From Staphylococcus caprae (lineage in GTDB: Bacteria > Bacillota > Bacilli > Staphylococcales > Staphylococcaceae): DNA of 44,477 nucleotides. Positions 16,565 through 25,730 of this stretch are shown here, piece after piece; position 1 is the first letter of the stretch, and every line of letters starts with the position of its first letter. The notes under the pieces are model-generated. The model did no database searches. It worked only from the letters and a program-made list of their open reading frames with translations, and was not told where the DNA came from. Position numbers and translations under genes: made by a program. The stretch lies in NCBI RefSeq assembly GCF_002902725.1, contig NZ_PPRT01000043.1:67152-111628 (forward strand), given 5' to 3'.

Positions 16565-17257
16565 ATGGTAGAGTTAAAAGATAAAGTAGCAGTGATTACA
16601 GGCGCAGGTATTGGCATAGGTGAAGCCATCGCGAAGGCCTTAAGCAATAACGGGGTAAGCGTTGCACTTGCCGGACGTAATGAAGATAAATTACAAGCTG
16701 TTGCACAACAACTTAACGTCGATACCAAGGTGATTCCAACTGACGTAACGAAGAAAGATAGTGTGGATCAAATGCTACAAGTAGTGAAAGGGCACTTTGG
16801 CAAAGTTGATATCGTAGTGAATAGCGCTGGTCAAAGTTTAACTTCAAAGATTACAGATTATGATGTCGAACAGTGGGATACGATGATAGATGTCAATGTG
16901 AAAGGTACACTTTATGTGTTACAAGCAGCCTTACCGTACTTATTAAATCAATCAAGTGGACATATTATAAACATTGCTTCAATTTCAGGATTTGAAGTTA
17001 CAAAATCAAATGCAGTTTATAGTGCAACTAAAGCCACGGTCCATACAATTACTCAAGCTCTTGAAAAAGAACTCGCCCGTACAGGTGTCAAACTGACAAG
17101 TATTTCACCAGGTATGGTTGAATCGCCAATGACAGAACATATGGATTTCGGCGATCGTAAGAAATTAGAAACACGAGATATTGCTGAAGCAGTAGTGTAT
17201 GCATTGACGCAACCAAGTCATGTAAATGTAAATGAGGTAACGGTCAGACCTGTTTAA
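16565..17257 (+). CDS. SDR-family oxidoreductase (probably NADPH-dependent)
   Basis: 230-aa classical short-chain dehydrogenase. Cofactor loop T-G-A-G-I-G-I-G (residues 13-20), N-S-A-G (about 87-90), catalytic Ser in N-I-A-S-I-S-G and Y-S-A-T-K (about 154-158). The A-G-R-N-E-D sequence after strand 2 puts an arginine where NADP(H)-preferring members bind the 2'-phosphate. Substrate unknown. The start follows aaaggag with good spacing. The following M20 gene lies about 110 bp downstream without a terminator, so the two may be transcribed together. Confidence 0.88.
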   Translation: MVELKDKVAVITGAGIGIGEAIAKALSNNGVSVALAGRNEDKLQAVAQQLNVDTKVIPTDVTKKDSVDQMLQVVKGHFGKVDIVVNSAGQSLTSKITDYDVEQWDTMIDVNVKGTLYVLQAALPYLLNQSSGHIINIASISGFEVTKSNAVYSATKATVHTITQALEKELARTGVKLTSISPGMVESPMTEHMDFGDRKKLETRDIAEAVVYALTQPSHVNVNEVTVRPV

Positions 17258-17367
17258 GAAAAATGGACACAAGGTCAGAAGCGAAAAATCACAATAGAAA
17301 AGATAATGTTAAACTTGAATTGTAAATGTTTAGATTCATTTATTTTACATAAAGGATGGGATTTAAA

Positions 17368-18600
17368 TTGAATAATCGTCAATTTGAGATTTTAGATATG
17401 CTTGTTGGATTTAATACTGAAAGTCCTCCAGGTCGTAACACGGATCCACTTCAAGATGAAATTGAATCTTTATTGAGAGATTTAGGGTTTTCAATTCAAC
17501 GTGAACATTTATATGACAATGATAGTGTGATTGTTGCGACATTGAAAGGTGAAGATTCAAACGCACCGAAGTTGATTCTCAACGGTCATGTAGATGTAGC
17601 TTCAGTTGATGATGATCAGTATTGGCAGTATCCTCCTTTTCAATTAACGGAAGTGGATGGCTGGTTATATGGCAGAGGCGTGAGTGATATGAAAGGCGGC
17701 ATGTCATCATTATTCTATGTTCTGGAAAGGTTAAAACAAGAAGGCCGACGACCTAAAGGTGACATAATCGTACAATCAGTGGTCGGTGAAGAAGTTGGCG
17801 AGGCAGGGACCAAACGCGCATGTGAAATAGGTCCTAGAGGCGACTTGGCATTGGTTCTGGATACAAGCGAAAATCAAGCACTAGGCCAAGGTGGCGTGAT
17901 CACTGGTTGGATTACAGTGAAAAGTAAAAATACGATACACGATGGCGCACGTAGTCAGACGATTCATGCGGGCGGTGGATTATTCGGTGCCAGTGCTATT
18001 GAAAAAATGATGAAAGTGATCCAAGCATTAAACGAACTTGAACGTCATTGGGCTGTGATGAAAGAAAGTCCAGGTATGCCTCCAGGTGCGAATACAATTA
18101 ATCCAGCAGTGATTGAAGGTGGTCGTCATTCAGCATTTATCGCTGATGAATGTCGTTTATGGATTACGGTTCATTATTTACCTAACGAGCGATATGAAGA
18201 TGTTGTTAAAGAAATTGAAGATTACTTAAATCGCGTGGCAGAAGCGGATATTTGGTTGAGAGAGAATCCACTTGAGTTTGAGTGGGGTGGAGAATCTATG
18301 ATTGAAGATAAAGGAGAGATCTTCCCAAGCTTTACAGTGCCAGTAGAACATCCAGGCTTTAAACAGTTAGAAAATGCGCATGAACACGTTCATGGTCGTT
18401 TATTACAACATGGCATGAGTACGACAGTTACTGATGGCGGTTGGATTGCTCATTTTGATATTCCAACTATATTATATGGTCCAGGTAGTCTAGAAGAGGC
18501 ACATAGCGTTGATGAAAAGATTGAAAAAAGTGAATTAGAACAGTATAGCAATGTATTATATGAGTTTCTGAAACATTGGTATGAAACACCTAGTAAATGA
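17368..18600 (+). CDS. M20/ArgE-DapE family deacylase
   Basis: 410-aa zinc-dependent amidohydrolase of the acetylornithine deacetylase/succinyl-diaminopimelate desuccinylase family. Metal ligands are visible: N-G-H-V-D-V (His and Asp near residue 75), G-R-G-V-S-D-M-K-G-G (Asp), V-V-G-E-E-V-G-E (catalytic Glu) and the C-terminal E-E-A-H-S-V-D-E (His). The dimerisation domain carries the H-A-G-G-G and P-P-G-A-N-T-I-N-P motifs. The ATG at 17356 directly abuts aaagga; TTG at 17368 has proper spacing from ggatggg and is chosen. The true substrate (acetylornithine, another N-acyl amino acid or a dipeptide) cannot be decided, and no arg genes are nearby. Confidence 0.85.
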   Translation: MNNRQFEILDMLVGFNTESPPGRNTDPLQDEIESLLRDLGFSIQREHLYDNDSVIVATLKGEDSNAPKLILNGHVDVASVDDDQYWQYPPFQLTEVDGWLYGRGVSDMKGGMSSLFYVLERLKQEGRRPKGDIIVQSVVGEEVGEAGTKRACEIGPRGDLALVLDTSENQALGQGGVITGWITVKSKNTIHDGARSQTIHAGGGLFGASAIEKMMKVIQALNELERHWAVMKESPGMPPGANTINPAVIEGGRHSAFIADECRLWITVHYLPNERYEDVVKEIEDYLNRVAEADIWLRENPLEFEWGGESMIEDKGEIFPSFTVPVEHPGFKQLENAHEHVHGRLLQHGMSTTVTDGGWIAHFDIPTILYGPGSLEEAHSVDEKIEKSELEQYSNVLYEFLKHWYETPSK

Positions 18601-18618
18601 GGAAACTATTATTTATGA

Positions 18619-18672
18619 AGAGAGCGGGATAGAACATAATTTTGCTAAATTATATTTCTATCCCGCTCTTGC
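18619..18672. terminator. Dispersed hairpin repeat used as terminator between the M20 gene and ppk
   Basis: agagcgggataga (18621-18633) pairs perfectly with tctatcccgctct (18657-18669), with an A+T-rich inner stem (ataatttt / aaattat). It lies between convergent genes. It shares the layout of the elements at 22705 and 43079. Confidence 0.85.
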
Positions 18673-18703
18673 TTATTAATATTATTTTATAAGGTTATTC
18701 ATT

Positions 18704-20869
18704 CTATCTTTTAAATGTATCTCTTAATCTGCTCATCCAACTACCGCCACGTTTTGAACGAACGGGTTGACCTGTTGGCTGAGCAGTCTGCTTTTTTAGC
18801 TCTTTACCATATTTAATTGCTTCTTGCATGAGATAAGCTTGAGAATTTAATGGTGATAAATTGTTTTGAACATAGTGATAGACACCATTTTCATCTTGGA
18901 AGCGACCTTTTTCATTATCTGAAAGTTGCAAGTTCATGTAATTCACTAGACGTTTTCCAATATTTTTATCTTCAACAGGGAATAAGATTTCGACACGTTT
19001 AATCATGTTACGTGTCATCACGTCTGCTGATGAAAGGTAGATACGTTCATCACCATTATTATGGAAATAATAAATACGTGAATGTTCGAGTAGTCGTCCT
19101 ACGATACTTACGACTTCGATATTCTCGCTGATGCCAGGTATACCTGGTTTAAGACAACAAATACCACGAATGATAAGTTGAACCTTCACGCCGGCTTGAG
19201 AAGCTTCAAAGAGCTTTTCAATAATCGTTTTATCGGTGAGTGAATTCATCTTCATCATAATCTTGCCATTTCCATGTTCTAAATGACTACTAATCTCTTT
19301 GTCGATACGGTCAATAAAGACGTCACGAATATCAAATGGCGCTACAATCAGTTTATTATACTCAGGTTTAATAGAGTAACCACTTAAATAATTGAAGAAA
19401 TTAATCGCATCTTCAGCAATGTCTTTATTTGTAGTAATCATCCCCATATCTGTGTACAGTTTAGCTGTTTTGTCATTATAGTTTCCTGTACCAAGATGTA
19501 CAAATGATGTTAGCTCTCCACCAATACGTTTAACGACAAGCGCAATCTTACTATGTGTCTTTAGATGCGTCATACCGTAAATCACATGGCAACCTGCATC
19601 TTCAAGCATACGTGCCCAATGAACGTTATTCTCTTCGTCGAAACGTGCTTTCAATTCTACAAGTACAGTGACTTGCTTACCATTTTCAGCAGCTTCCTTC
19701 AAACTGTTAATAATCGGTGAATCTTTACTTACACGATATAAAGTTTGCTTAATGGCAATGGTGTTTGGATCATCGGCCGCTTCACGTATGAAGTCTACAA
19801 TAGGTTCAAATGATTCATATGGATGATGGAAGAATATATCTCTTTCTAGAGCTAATTTATAAATATTGTTATTTCCTAAAGATCTCGGTACTTGGGGCGT
19901 ATATTTCTCATACGTCAGATATTTGAGTTTATTAGAGAGATGGCTCACTAAACCGAATAAAAATGTTAAATCAAGCGGACCATTTAAGAAGTATACGTCA
20001 TTCTCTTCAACTTCTAATTGGTCAATCAGCCATTCGATATTCTCTCTTTGTGCAGTGCGACCATCGACTTCTAAGCGTACAGCTGAGCCGCTTTTACGTT
20101 CTTTTAAGAAGCGCTCGATTTCTATCAGTAAATCTTCGGCGCCATCTTCGTGAATCGTCAAATCTGCATTTCTTGTGATTCTGAAGGTAAAAGTATTTAA
20201 AACTTCATAACCGGTAAATAGATAGTTGATAAAGTAAGTAATGACATCTTCGACCATTACAACATATTGTTTAGCACCTTCATTAAGTGTTAGAAATCGA
20301 GGAATTAATGATGGAATTTGTACGATTGCTGAGTTAATGGCATCTTCAGTGTCGATATCGACAAATATGTTTAAACTTTTATTGTTTAATTTTGGAAAAG
20401 GGTGATACGCATCAATACCTAATGGTGTAAGTGTAGGTAGAATGCGTGATTTAAACTCTTTTTCTAATCTTTCGATGAGCGTTTCAGATAAACAGTCGGG
20501 TTTGACCATTTCAATATCATAATGTCGTAACTCTTCAATCAGTTCATTATAGCGTTGATATTGAGTATGAACATATTCTGTATTTTTTATCTTTATCGCA
20601 TCAAGTTGTTTTTGAGGCGTCATTTGAGCTTTATTTTCAGGTTTGTCATAGCCTAACTTCACTTGGTCTTTTAAACCAGCTACGCGCACCATAAAGAATT
20701 CATCTAAATTCGAACTAAAAATAGAGACGAAATTTAACATTTCGAGTAATGGATTATTCTTATCGTAAGCTTCCTGAAGGACTCTATAGTTAAAATCGAG
20801 CCAACTTAACTCCCTGTTATTATAGTACTGTGGTAAATTAATATCCTTTTCTCCCAATTGAGTTTGCAT
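18704..20869 (-). CDS. ppk: Polyphosphate kinase 1
   Basis: 721-aa PPK1, which reversibly polymerises the gamma-phosphate of ATP into polyphosphate at the membrane/cytosol. The N-terminal domain has [12 protein letters not shown]. The two PLD-like C-terminal domains contain [10 protein letters not shown] (the histidine expected to be phosphorylated), [13 protein letters not shown] and [13 protein letters not shown]. The start is chosen at 20869 because the ATG at 20887 forms part of the atgagg ribosome-binding region. The C-terminal end ([15 protein letters not shown]) is basic and disordered-looking. It follows ppx by about 60 bp; the two form an operon. Confidence 0.93.
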   Translation of the reverse strand: MQTQLGEKDINLPQYYNNRELSWLDFNYRVLQEAYDKNNPLLEMLNFVSIFSSNLDEFFMVRVAGLKDQVKLGYDKPENKAQMTPQKQLDAIKIKNTEYVHTQYQRYNELIEELRHYDIEMVKPDCLSETLIERLEKEFKSRILPTLTPLGIDAYHPFPKLNNKSLNIFVDIDTEDAINSAIVQIPSLIPRFLTLNEGAKQYVVMVEDVITYFINYLFTGYEVLNTFTFRITRNADLTIHEDGAEDLLIEIERFLKERKSGSAVRLEVDGRTAQRENIEWLIDQLEVEENDVYFLNGPLDLTFLFGLVSHLSNKLKYLTYEKYTPQVPRSLGNNNIYKLALERDIFFHHPYESFEPIVDFIREAADDPNTIAIKQTLYRVSKDSPIINSLKEAAENGKQVTVLVELKARFDEENNVHWARMLEDAGCHVIYGMTHLKTHSKIALVVKRIGGELTSFVHLGTGNYNDKTAKLYTDMGMITTNKDIAEDAINFFNYLSGYSIKPEYNKLIVAPFDIRDVFIDRIDKEISSHLEHGNGKIMMKMNSLTDKTIIEKLFEASQAGVKVQLIIRGICCLKPGIPGISENIEVVSIVGRLLEHSRIYYFHNNGDERIYLSSADVMTRNMIKRVEILFPVEDKNIGKRLVNYMNLQLSDNEKGRFQDENGVYHYVQNNLSPLNSQAYLMQEAIKYGKELKKQTAQPTGQPVRSKRGGSWMSRLRDTFKR

Positions 20870-20932
20870 ACTCTCAATACACCTCATTATTTAATCTTTG
20901 TTCTTGTGTAGTCTAAAAATATCATACGAATT

Positions 20933-22465
20933 TTAAGATTTTGTAAAGATGATTGCTACTTTCCCCTTTAAAATCTTTTCAATATGTTTCTTCTGCCTAT
21001 TCGCTTGATACTCTTCAGCAATAGGCTCTCCTTTGTAGTAAACATAGAGTTCGTATTTATCGTCTTTTTTCTCTTTGAGTTTAACTTCTTCTACAAAACT
21101 GGTATGTGAGATATTTAACGCGTTTACGAATTTAATAATGCCACCTAAGGCTTGAATGGTATCAACTTCTTTTCCACTGAACCATTGCGTTTCTTTACAG
21201 TAAAATTTAAGTAATGATTTATTTTTAAAGCTTGCGAGAAGGGCTAACTTCACACGATCTTTATGAGGGAACCCGTTAATCATTGAATTCGCAATAAGGT
21301 AATACGTGTGTGGTGAACTTGAATCTGAATCGATAAAGCTACCTAAGTAATACATATACGCACCTTCAACGAATAAGTGCTTATCATGATCTGTAATTTT
21401 TAAATCACTATGTTTTAATAGTTGATCGAGTAGGGATTGTGCTAATTTTAAGCGACGCTTCGCACTTTCTTCCTCGATGTGATATTCATTGGCTAAATGT
21501 TTTAAAGCATCTCTACGCACATGTTCTTTTTTAAATTCATGAGGATGACGTTTGCGAATCAGATTCATTGCAAATCCTTCACGAATACCATTTCTTGAGA
21601 AAGTGAATTGTGTCGCATCTATTTTTTTGAAAAGTGTCTTAAACACAGACACGGCAGGTAGAATAATGTCTACGCGATCTCGACTTAAGCCGTCTAAATT
21701 GGTTAATTCATCGCGAGAACTTTTACGAATGATATCGTAAACTTCATCTATATCCTTTAATGACATGGTATAGTTGTGAACGCCACCGATAGGATAAGAA
21801 TGTTCAGATTGATGAATACGAGCAACGTTACGTGCTGAGCCACCTACACCTACAAGCGCGATCTCTTGATCTTTTAACCAATCTAATTGATTGAATTGTT
21901 CGGATAAGAATTTTTCCATACTTTTAATTGCTGGTTTATCATTATGGTCTTTATCCCCGAAGAACTGACGTTTCAATGTGACAACGCCAAATGGGAAGCT
22001 ATGTGCTTCTTTTAATTTCTTATCTTTAAAAAGTGTCACTTCGGTAGAACCACCACCGATATCAACGGATATACCATTTTCAATATCTGTGGTATGTGAA
22101 ATCGCATAATAACCATAAAATGCTTCGTCTTCTTCAGGGACGATTTGAATTTCAATATTTAGTTCTTTTTTGATTTGTTTGATAATGTCGTTACTGTTTT
22201 TAGATTGACGAATCGCAGCTGTCGCAATAGGATGAAGCTCTTGAACTTTAAATTTGTCGGCAACTTTCTTGAAACTTAAAAGTGCTTCTTTCAAAACGGC
22301 GATACCGTCATTATTCATTTCAGTGTCACTGGTCAAATACTGACTTAGACGTGCGGGCGTCTTAATATTTAAGATTTCATTCAGACCCGTTTCTTTAGTG
22401 AAACCAAAAATCACGAGTCGAATTGTATTTGAACCAATATCTATTAATCCAATTCTTTCTTCCAT
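20933..22465 (-). CDS. ppx: Exopolyphosphatase (Ppx/GppA family)
   Basis: 510-aa member of the ASKHA phosphatases that releases phosphate from polyphosphate ends (or acts on pppGpp). Residues 5-16 show L-I-D-I-G-S-N-T-I-R-L-V; the second phosphate loop is S-V-D-I-G-G-G-S-T-E-V-T (about 144-155), with V-P-E-E-D-E-A-F-Y-G-Y containing the catalytic Glu. The C-terminal half has the HD-like helical domain of long Ppx proteins. The start has a clean aggagg. It is first in the ppx-ppk operon, so synthesis and degradation are encoded together. RelP in the same window could link it to the stringent response, but that is inference. Confidence 0.92.
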   Translation of the reverse strand: MEERIGLIDIGSNTIRLVIFGFTKETGLNEILNIKTPARLSQYLTSDTEMNNDGIAVLKEALLSFKKVADKFKVQELHPIATAAIRQSKNSNDIIKQIKKELNIEIQIVPEEDEAFYGYYAISHTTDIENGISVDIGGGSTEVTLFKDKKLKEAHSFPFGVVTLKRQFFGDKDHNDKPAIKSMEKFLSEQFNQLDWLKDQEIALVGVGGSARNVARIHQSEHSYPIGGVHNYTMSLKDIDEVYDIIRKSSRDELTNLDGLSRDRVDIILPAVSVFKTLFKKIDATQFTFSRNGIREGFAMNLIRKRHPHEFKKEHVRRDALKHLANEYHIEEESAKRRLKLAQSLLDQLLKHSDLKITDHDKHLFVEGAYMYYLGSFIDSDSSSPHTYYLIANSMINGFPHKDRVKLALLASFKNKSLLKFYCKETQWFSGKEVDTIQALGGIIKFVNALNISHTSFVEEVKLKEKKDDKYELYVYYKGEPIAEEYQANRQKKHIEKILKGKVAIIFTKS

Positions 22466-22517
22466 CTCTGCCTCCTGTGTTTGATACGGGAAGTTCTAAA
22501 TACCCCTGTTTAATTTT

Positions 22518-22545
22518 ATTTTACATGATATAGATAAATTGAAAA
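22518..22545 (-). promoter_or_regulatory. Candidate promoter of ppx-ppk
   Basis: On the minus strand TTTTCA (22545-22540), 16-bp spacer, TAAAAT (22523-22518), about 50 nt upstream of the ppx ATG. No gene is seen in the remainder of 22466-22704. Confidence 0.4.
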
Positions 22546-22704
22546 GATTTTTAAGAAACTTTTTGTTAAAGATTTAATGTAATTTGAGACAATTATAATA
22601 TTTTAGGCAATATGTATATAAAAAAGAGTAAAGAAGATAGGATGAAGGGCATCATTGTCCGATTGATTTATTGAAGATTTAAAATTGAAAGTAAATATAA
22701 AAGC

Positions 22705-22803
22705 GGGCGTGGGAGAGAAATATCATTGAGCGAAATTAATTTCATCGTCCCACACCCAACTTGCAATGTTTGTAGAATTTTGTAAAAAGAAATTCTCTTT
22801 GCT
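22705..22803. repeat. Dispersed staphylococcal hairpin repeat
   Basis: gggcgtggga (22705-22714) pairs with tcccacaccc (22748-22757); the loop carries gaaat...atttc. The sequence continues with an aacttgcaatgtttgtagaatt tail. The arrangement (GGGA-gaGAAATAtcaTT, then ATTTcaTcGTCCCAC) is nearly the same as in the element at 43079. It separates the ppx promoter region from the 3' end of abgT and can act as abgT terminator. Confidence 0.75.
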
Positions 22804-24339
22804 TTACATTTTAATTGGTCCGCCTGGTCCCACAGGAATTCCGAGTAAGAACCAAATGAGGGTAAAGGCAATCCAAACAATTGTAAGTGCGATAGAGTAC
22901 GGCATTAAGCTTGATAGTAATGTGCCGAGCTTCATCTTTTTATCATATTTTTGAGCGTATGAAAGTAATAAAGGTAAGTATGGCATCATAGGTGTAATAG
23001 GATTAGTGATGGAATCACCTACACGATAAATGGCTTGAGTGAATGCAGGGTGGAAGCCGACTAAAATGAGCATCGGTACAAAGATAGGTGCTAAGATGCC
23101 CCATTTTGCAGAAGCACTACCAACCAACATATTGACCATTGCACTTAAAATAATAATGCCGATAATTAACACAATGCCATTCTGATGTTGTAATAATTTC
23201 GCGCCTTTAACCGCAGCAATCACACCTAGATGACTCCATTCTAGAAAGGCAAGTAATTGTGCAGCAAAGAATACAATCACGATAAAGGAACCCATCGAAC
23301 CTAGAGAATCTGCAATCATGCTACCTAAGTCTTTAGTATTTTTAATTTCTCCACTTAATATGCCGTAAATCGTGCCCGGTACCAAGAACACGACTAAGAT
23401 AATTAATCCCACGCCATTGATGAGTGGGGCGTCATCTAACAAACTGCCTGTTTTCGCATTTCTCAAAAAGCTATGTTCAGGTATTGCGCATATAATAAGT
23501 AACACGATAAGTACGACAAAACTAATATTTGCAAAGAAGAGCGCTTTATTTTCTTTGGGTGTGATATGTGAAGAGGTTTCTTCTGTATCTTCGTGTGCTT
23601 GGCTGTCGTCATATTTTCCTAATCTAGGGATGATCAATTTCGTTGTAACTAAATGAATCGTTGGCAATAGAACGACTACGCTCGCAGCGATGAAGTACCA
23701 GTTCATAGCGACATTGGTTTTAATATTTTTGGATACAATGCGTGCGGCTGGATCTGTAAACGAATAGACTAGAGCATCTTGCATGCCTACGACTAAGTTC
23801 GCCGCGAATCCTCCAACGGCAGATGCATATGCCATGGCTAAACCTGCAATAGGGTGGTAACCAATCTTTATAAATAACATTGCAGCGAGTGGTGGCAGGA
23901 TGATTGTTGCTGCATCTCCTGCGGTACTGCCTAATATTCCGATAAGTATAATCGTTGGAACGATCAATTTCTTTGGTGCTCTGTTGACGACTGAAATCAT
24001 TAATTTATCGAAGTAGCCAGACTTTTCAGCTGCACCGATACCGATCATAACGCCTAACACTAAACCGAGTGCTGGGAATTCGGAAAAGTTTTTAATCGCG
24101 TTGTTCATGATATAAGCAAATCCATCATGACTCAGAATGCTCTTAATGTGAATGGTCTTTCCGTCACCTGGATGTTTGACTGACACATTGAATAAAGAAA
24201 CAATCCAAGTGATGATTGCGAGCCCTACACACATTAAGAAGAAGAGTACTGCTGGATCAGGTAATTTATTTCCTACAAATTCAACGCCATTTAAAAATTT
24301 ACTTACAAAAGACTTTTTCTCCTTTGTATTTGCCACCAT
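22804..24339 (-). CDS. AbgT-family transporter (p-aminobenzoyl-glutamate type)
   Basis: 511-aa integral membrane protein of the AbgT family, with about 10-12 hydrophobic helices and two re-entrant-loop regions (G-S-T-A-G-D-A-A-T-I-I-L-P-P and a second one around S-A-K-W-G-I-L-A-P-I-F-V-P-M, then Y-R-V-G-D-S-I-T-N-P-I-T-P-M-M-P-Y). Members import p-aminobenzoyl-glutamate or export antifolates such as sulfonamides. The start at 24339 follows aaagggggcag; the earlier ATG (24390) lacks such a site. No abgA/B peptidase is adjacent, so an efflux role is possible. Its promoter overlaps a cre site. Confidence 0.9.
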   Translation of the reverse strand: MVANTKEKKSFVSKFLNGVEFVGNKLPDPAVLFFLMCVGLAIITWIVSLFNVSVKHPGDGKTIHIKSILSHDGFAYIMNNAIKNFSEFPALGLVLGVMIGIGAAEKSGYFDKLMISVVNRAPKKLIVPTIILIGILGSTAGDAATIILPPLAAMLFIKIGYHPIAGLAMAYASAVGGFAANLVVGMQDALVYSFTDPAARIVSKNIKTNVAMNWYFIAASVVVLLPTIHLVTTKLIIPRLGKYDDSQAHEDTEETSSHITPKENKALFFANISFVVLIVLLIICAIPEHSFLRNAKTGSLLDDAPLINGVGLIILVVFLVPGTIYGILSGEIKNTKDLGSMIADSLGSMGSFIVIVFFAAQLLAFLEWSHLGVIAAVKGAKLLQHQNGIVLIIGIIILSAMVNMLVGSASAKWGILAPIFVPMLILVGFHPAFTQAIYRVGDSITNPITPMMPYLPLLLSYAQKYDKKMKLGTLLSSLMPYSIALTIVWIAFTLIWFLLGIPVGPGGPIKM

Positions 24340-24431
24340 CAATGACTGCCCCCTTTGTTTAGTTATAACAACCATACCCATATTTGCCATTTTTAGGTAA
24401 GAATTTTCTGAAATTTAAAACTTAGCATACA

Positions 24432-24460
24432 GGATTATTGATGATATGTAAACGTTGCCA
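24432..24460 (-). promoter_or_regulatory. abgT promoter overlapping a cre site
   Basis: On the minus strand TTTACA, 17-bp spacer, TATGCT. TGTAAACGTTGCCA (24447-24460) on the plus strand matches the cre consensus TGNAANCGNTNNCA at every fixed position and includes the -35 box. CcpA repression of abgT is inferred. Confidence 0.65.
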
Positions 24461-24501
24461 CTAATTGAGGAGTTCATTTTACGGAAAATGGATATCACAT
24501 A

Positions 24502-24515
24502 TTAAAGCGTTATCA
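24502..24515 (+). promoter_or_regulatory. Second cre-like site, upstream of the SDR gene
   Basis: TTAAAGCGTTATCA differs from the cre consensus at one fixed position (second base). It is 42 bp beyond the first cre and about 100 bp upstream of the SDR start. A weak sigma-B-like pair (GTTTAA at 24528, TGGAAT at 24548) follows. Confidence 0.5.
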
Positions 24516-24617
24516 TTGAGATGTTGGCGTTTAAGGTAAATTTAAATGTGGAATATACATTGTAATTAACGAAAAAGTTTCATGTAGAAATCTAAAAATT
24601 CGGGAGAGTGACAGATA

Positions 24618-25436
24618 ATGAAACGATTAGAGAACAAAATTGCAGTGGTGACTGGTGCAAGTACAGGTATCGGACGAGGCTCTGCAATGGTATTAGCGAG
24701 CGAGGGTGCGCACGTATTAGCTTTAGACATCTCTGATGAGTTGGACAATACGGTGCAAGAAATTAATGACGCAGGTGGAAAAGCAACAGCTTATAAAGTA
24801 GATATATCTGACGATCAACAAGTGCAACAATTCGCAGATGAGGCGAAAGAGAAATATGGTCGTATTGATGTGATATTTAATAATGCCGGAGTGGATAACG
24901 GAGCAGGACGTATTCATGAATACCCAGTAGAGGTGTTCGATAAGATTATGGCAGTAGATATGAGAGGGACGTTCTTAGTCACTAAATTCTTATTACCATT
25001 GATGATGGATCATGGCGGTTCAATTATAAATACGGCTTCTTTCTCAGGACAAGCTGCAGACTTATACCGCTCAGGTTATAATGCCGCAAAAGGGGCCGTT
25101 ATTAACTTTACGAAATCGATTGCGATTGAATATGGTCGCGAAAATATTCGTGCAAATGCGATAGCTCCAGGTACGATAGAAACGCCACTTGTTGATAACT
25201 TGGCAGGTACTTCTGAAGATGAAGCGGGTCGCACATTCCGTGAAAATCAAAAATGGGTGACACCTTTAGGACGCTTAGGTACACCAGATGAAGTGGGGAA
25301 ACTTGTTACATTCTTAGCTTCAGATGATAGTTCATTCATTACAGGTGAAACTATTCGTATCGATGGTGGCGTCATGGCATACACATGGCCAGGAGAAATG
25401 CTCAGTGACGACAGTTGGAAAAAATCAACGAAATAA
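24618..25436 (+). CDS. SDR-family oxidoreductase (glucose 1-dehydrogenase-like, NAD type)
   Basis: 272-aa short-chain dehydrogenase. T-G-A-S-T-G-I-G (residues 13-20), N-N-A-G, the catalytic Ser in N-T-A-S-F-S-G and Y-N-A-A-K. Strand 2 ends in A-L-D-I-S, an aspartate that favours NAD(H). The C-terminal G-E-T-I-R-I-D-G-G-V is classical. It resembles dehydrogenases annotated as glucose 1-dehydrogenase or general stress proteins; the substrate is not proven. The start follows gggagag. It is divergent from abgT, with two cre-like sites between them, and is closed by a strong terminator. Confidence 0.88.
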   Translation: MKRLENKIAVVTGASTGIGRGSAMVLASEGAHVLALDISDELDNTVQEINDAGGKATAYKVDISDDQQVQQFADEAKEKYGRIDVIFNNAGVDNGAGRIHEYPVEVFDKIMAVDMRGTFLVTKFLLPLMMDHGGSIINTASFSGQAADLYRSGYNAAKGAVINFTKSIAIEYGRENIRANAIAPGTIETPLVDNLAGTSEDEAGRTFRENQKWVTPLGRLGTPDEVGKLVTFLASDDSSFITGETIRIDGGVMAYTWPGEMLSDDSWKKSTK

Positions 25437-25453
25437 ATGTTTTGATTGAAGTT

Positions 25454-25488
25454 AAACCCCAGTCAATGTTCAGATGACTGGGGTTTAT
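25454..25488 (+). terminator. Terminator after the SDR gene
   Basis: aaaccccagtca (25454-25465) pairs perfectly with tgactggggttt (25475-25486). It can also serve the zinc-ribbon gene on the other strand. Confidence 0.9.
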
Positions 25489-25516
25489 ATATGATATTGA
25501 ATATTGAGTTCTGTAG

Positions 25517-25705
25517 TTATTGGGCGCAATCTTCACATAGTTTGTATTGTGCATCAGCCCAATTTGCTAAATGCGTATAACCTTTCAAATCCTTTGCTTT
25601 TACTTTAAGCGTTAATTGTTCCTCTTTACCTATCTCTTTTCCACAATTTGAACATTTCATTGCTCCAAAAATTGATGTTTTTTTGTCATCATTTTTAGAA
25701 AACAT
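25517..25705 (-). CDS. Small zinc-ribbon protein
   Basis: A 62-aa protein with C-S-N-C-G (residues 18-22) and C-E-D-C (residues 57-60), a four-cysteine zinc ribbon. The middle (L-T-L-K-V-K-A-K-D-L-K-G-Y-T-H-L-A-N-W-A) is unassigned. aaggagg precedes the ATG. The gene sits 25 bp after the M42 peptidase gene on the same strand, so the two are likely co-transcribed. Function unknown. Confidence 0.75.
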   Translation of the reverse strand: MFSKNDDKKTSIFGAMKCSNCGKEIGKEEQLTLKVKAKDLKGYTHLANWADAQYKLCEDCAQ

Positions 25706-25730
25706 GATTAGCCTCCTTAATTAATTTGAA

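Noticed and set aside
22668..22880. 70-codon open frame over the 3' end of abgT and the repeat
   Set aside because: It overlaps abgT in the wrong frame and is rich in repeat sequence.
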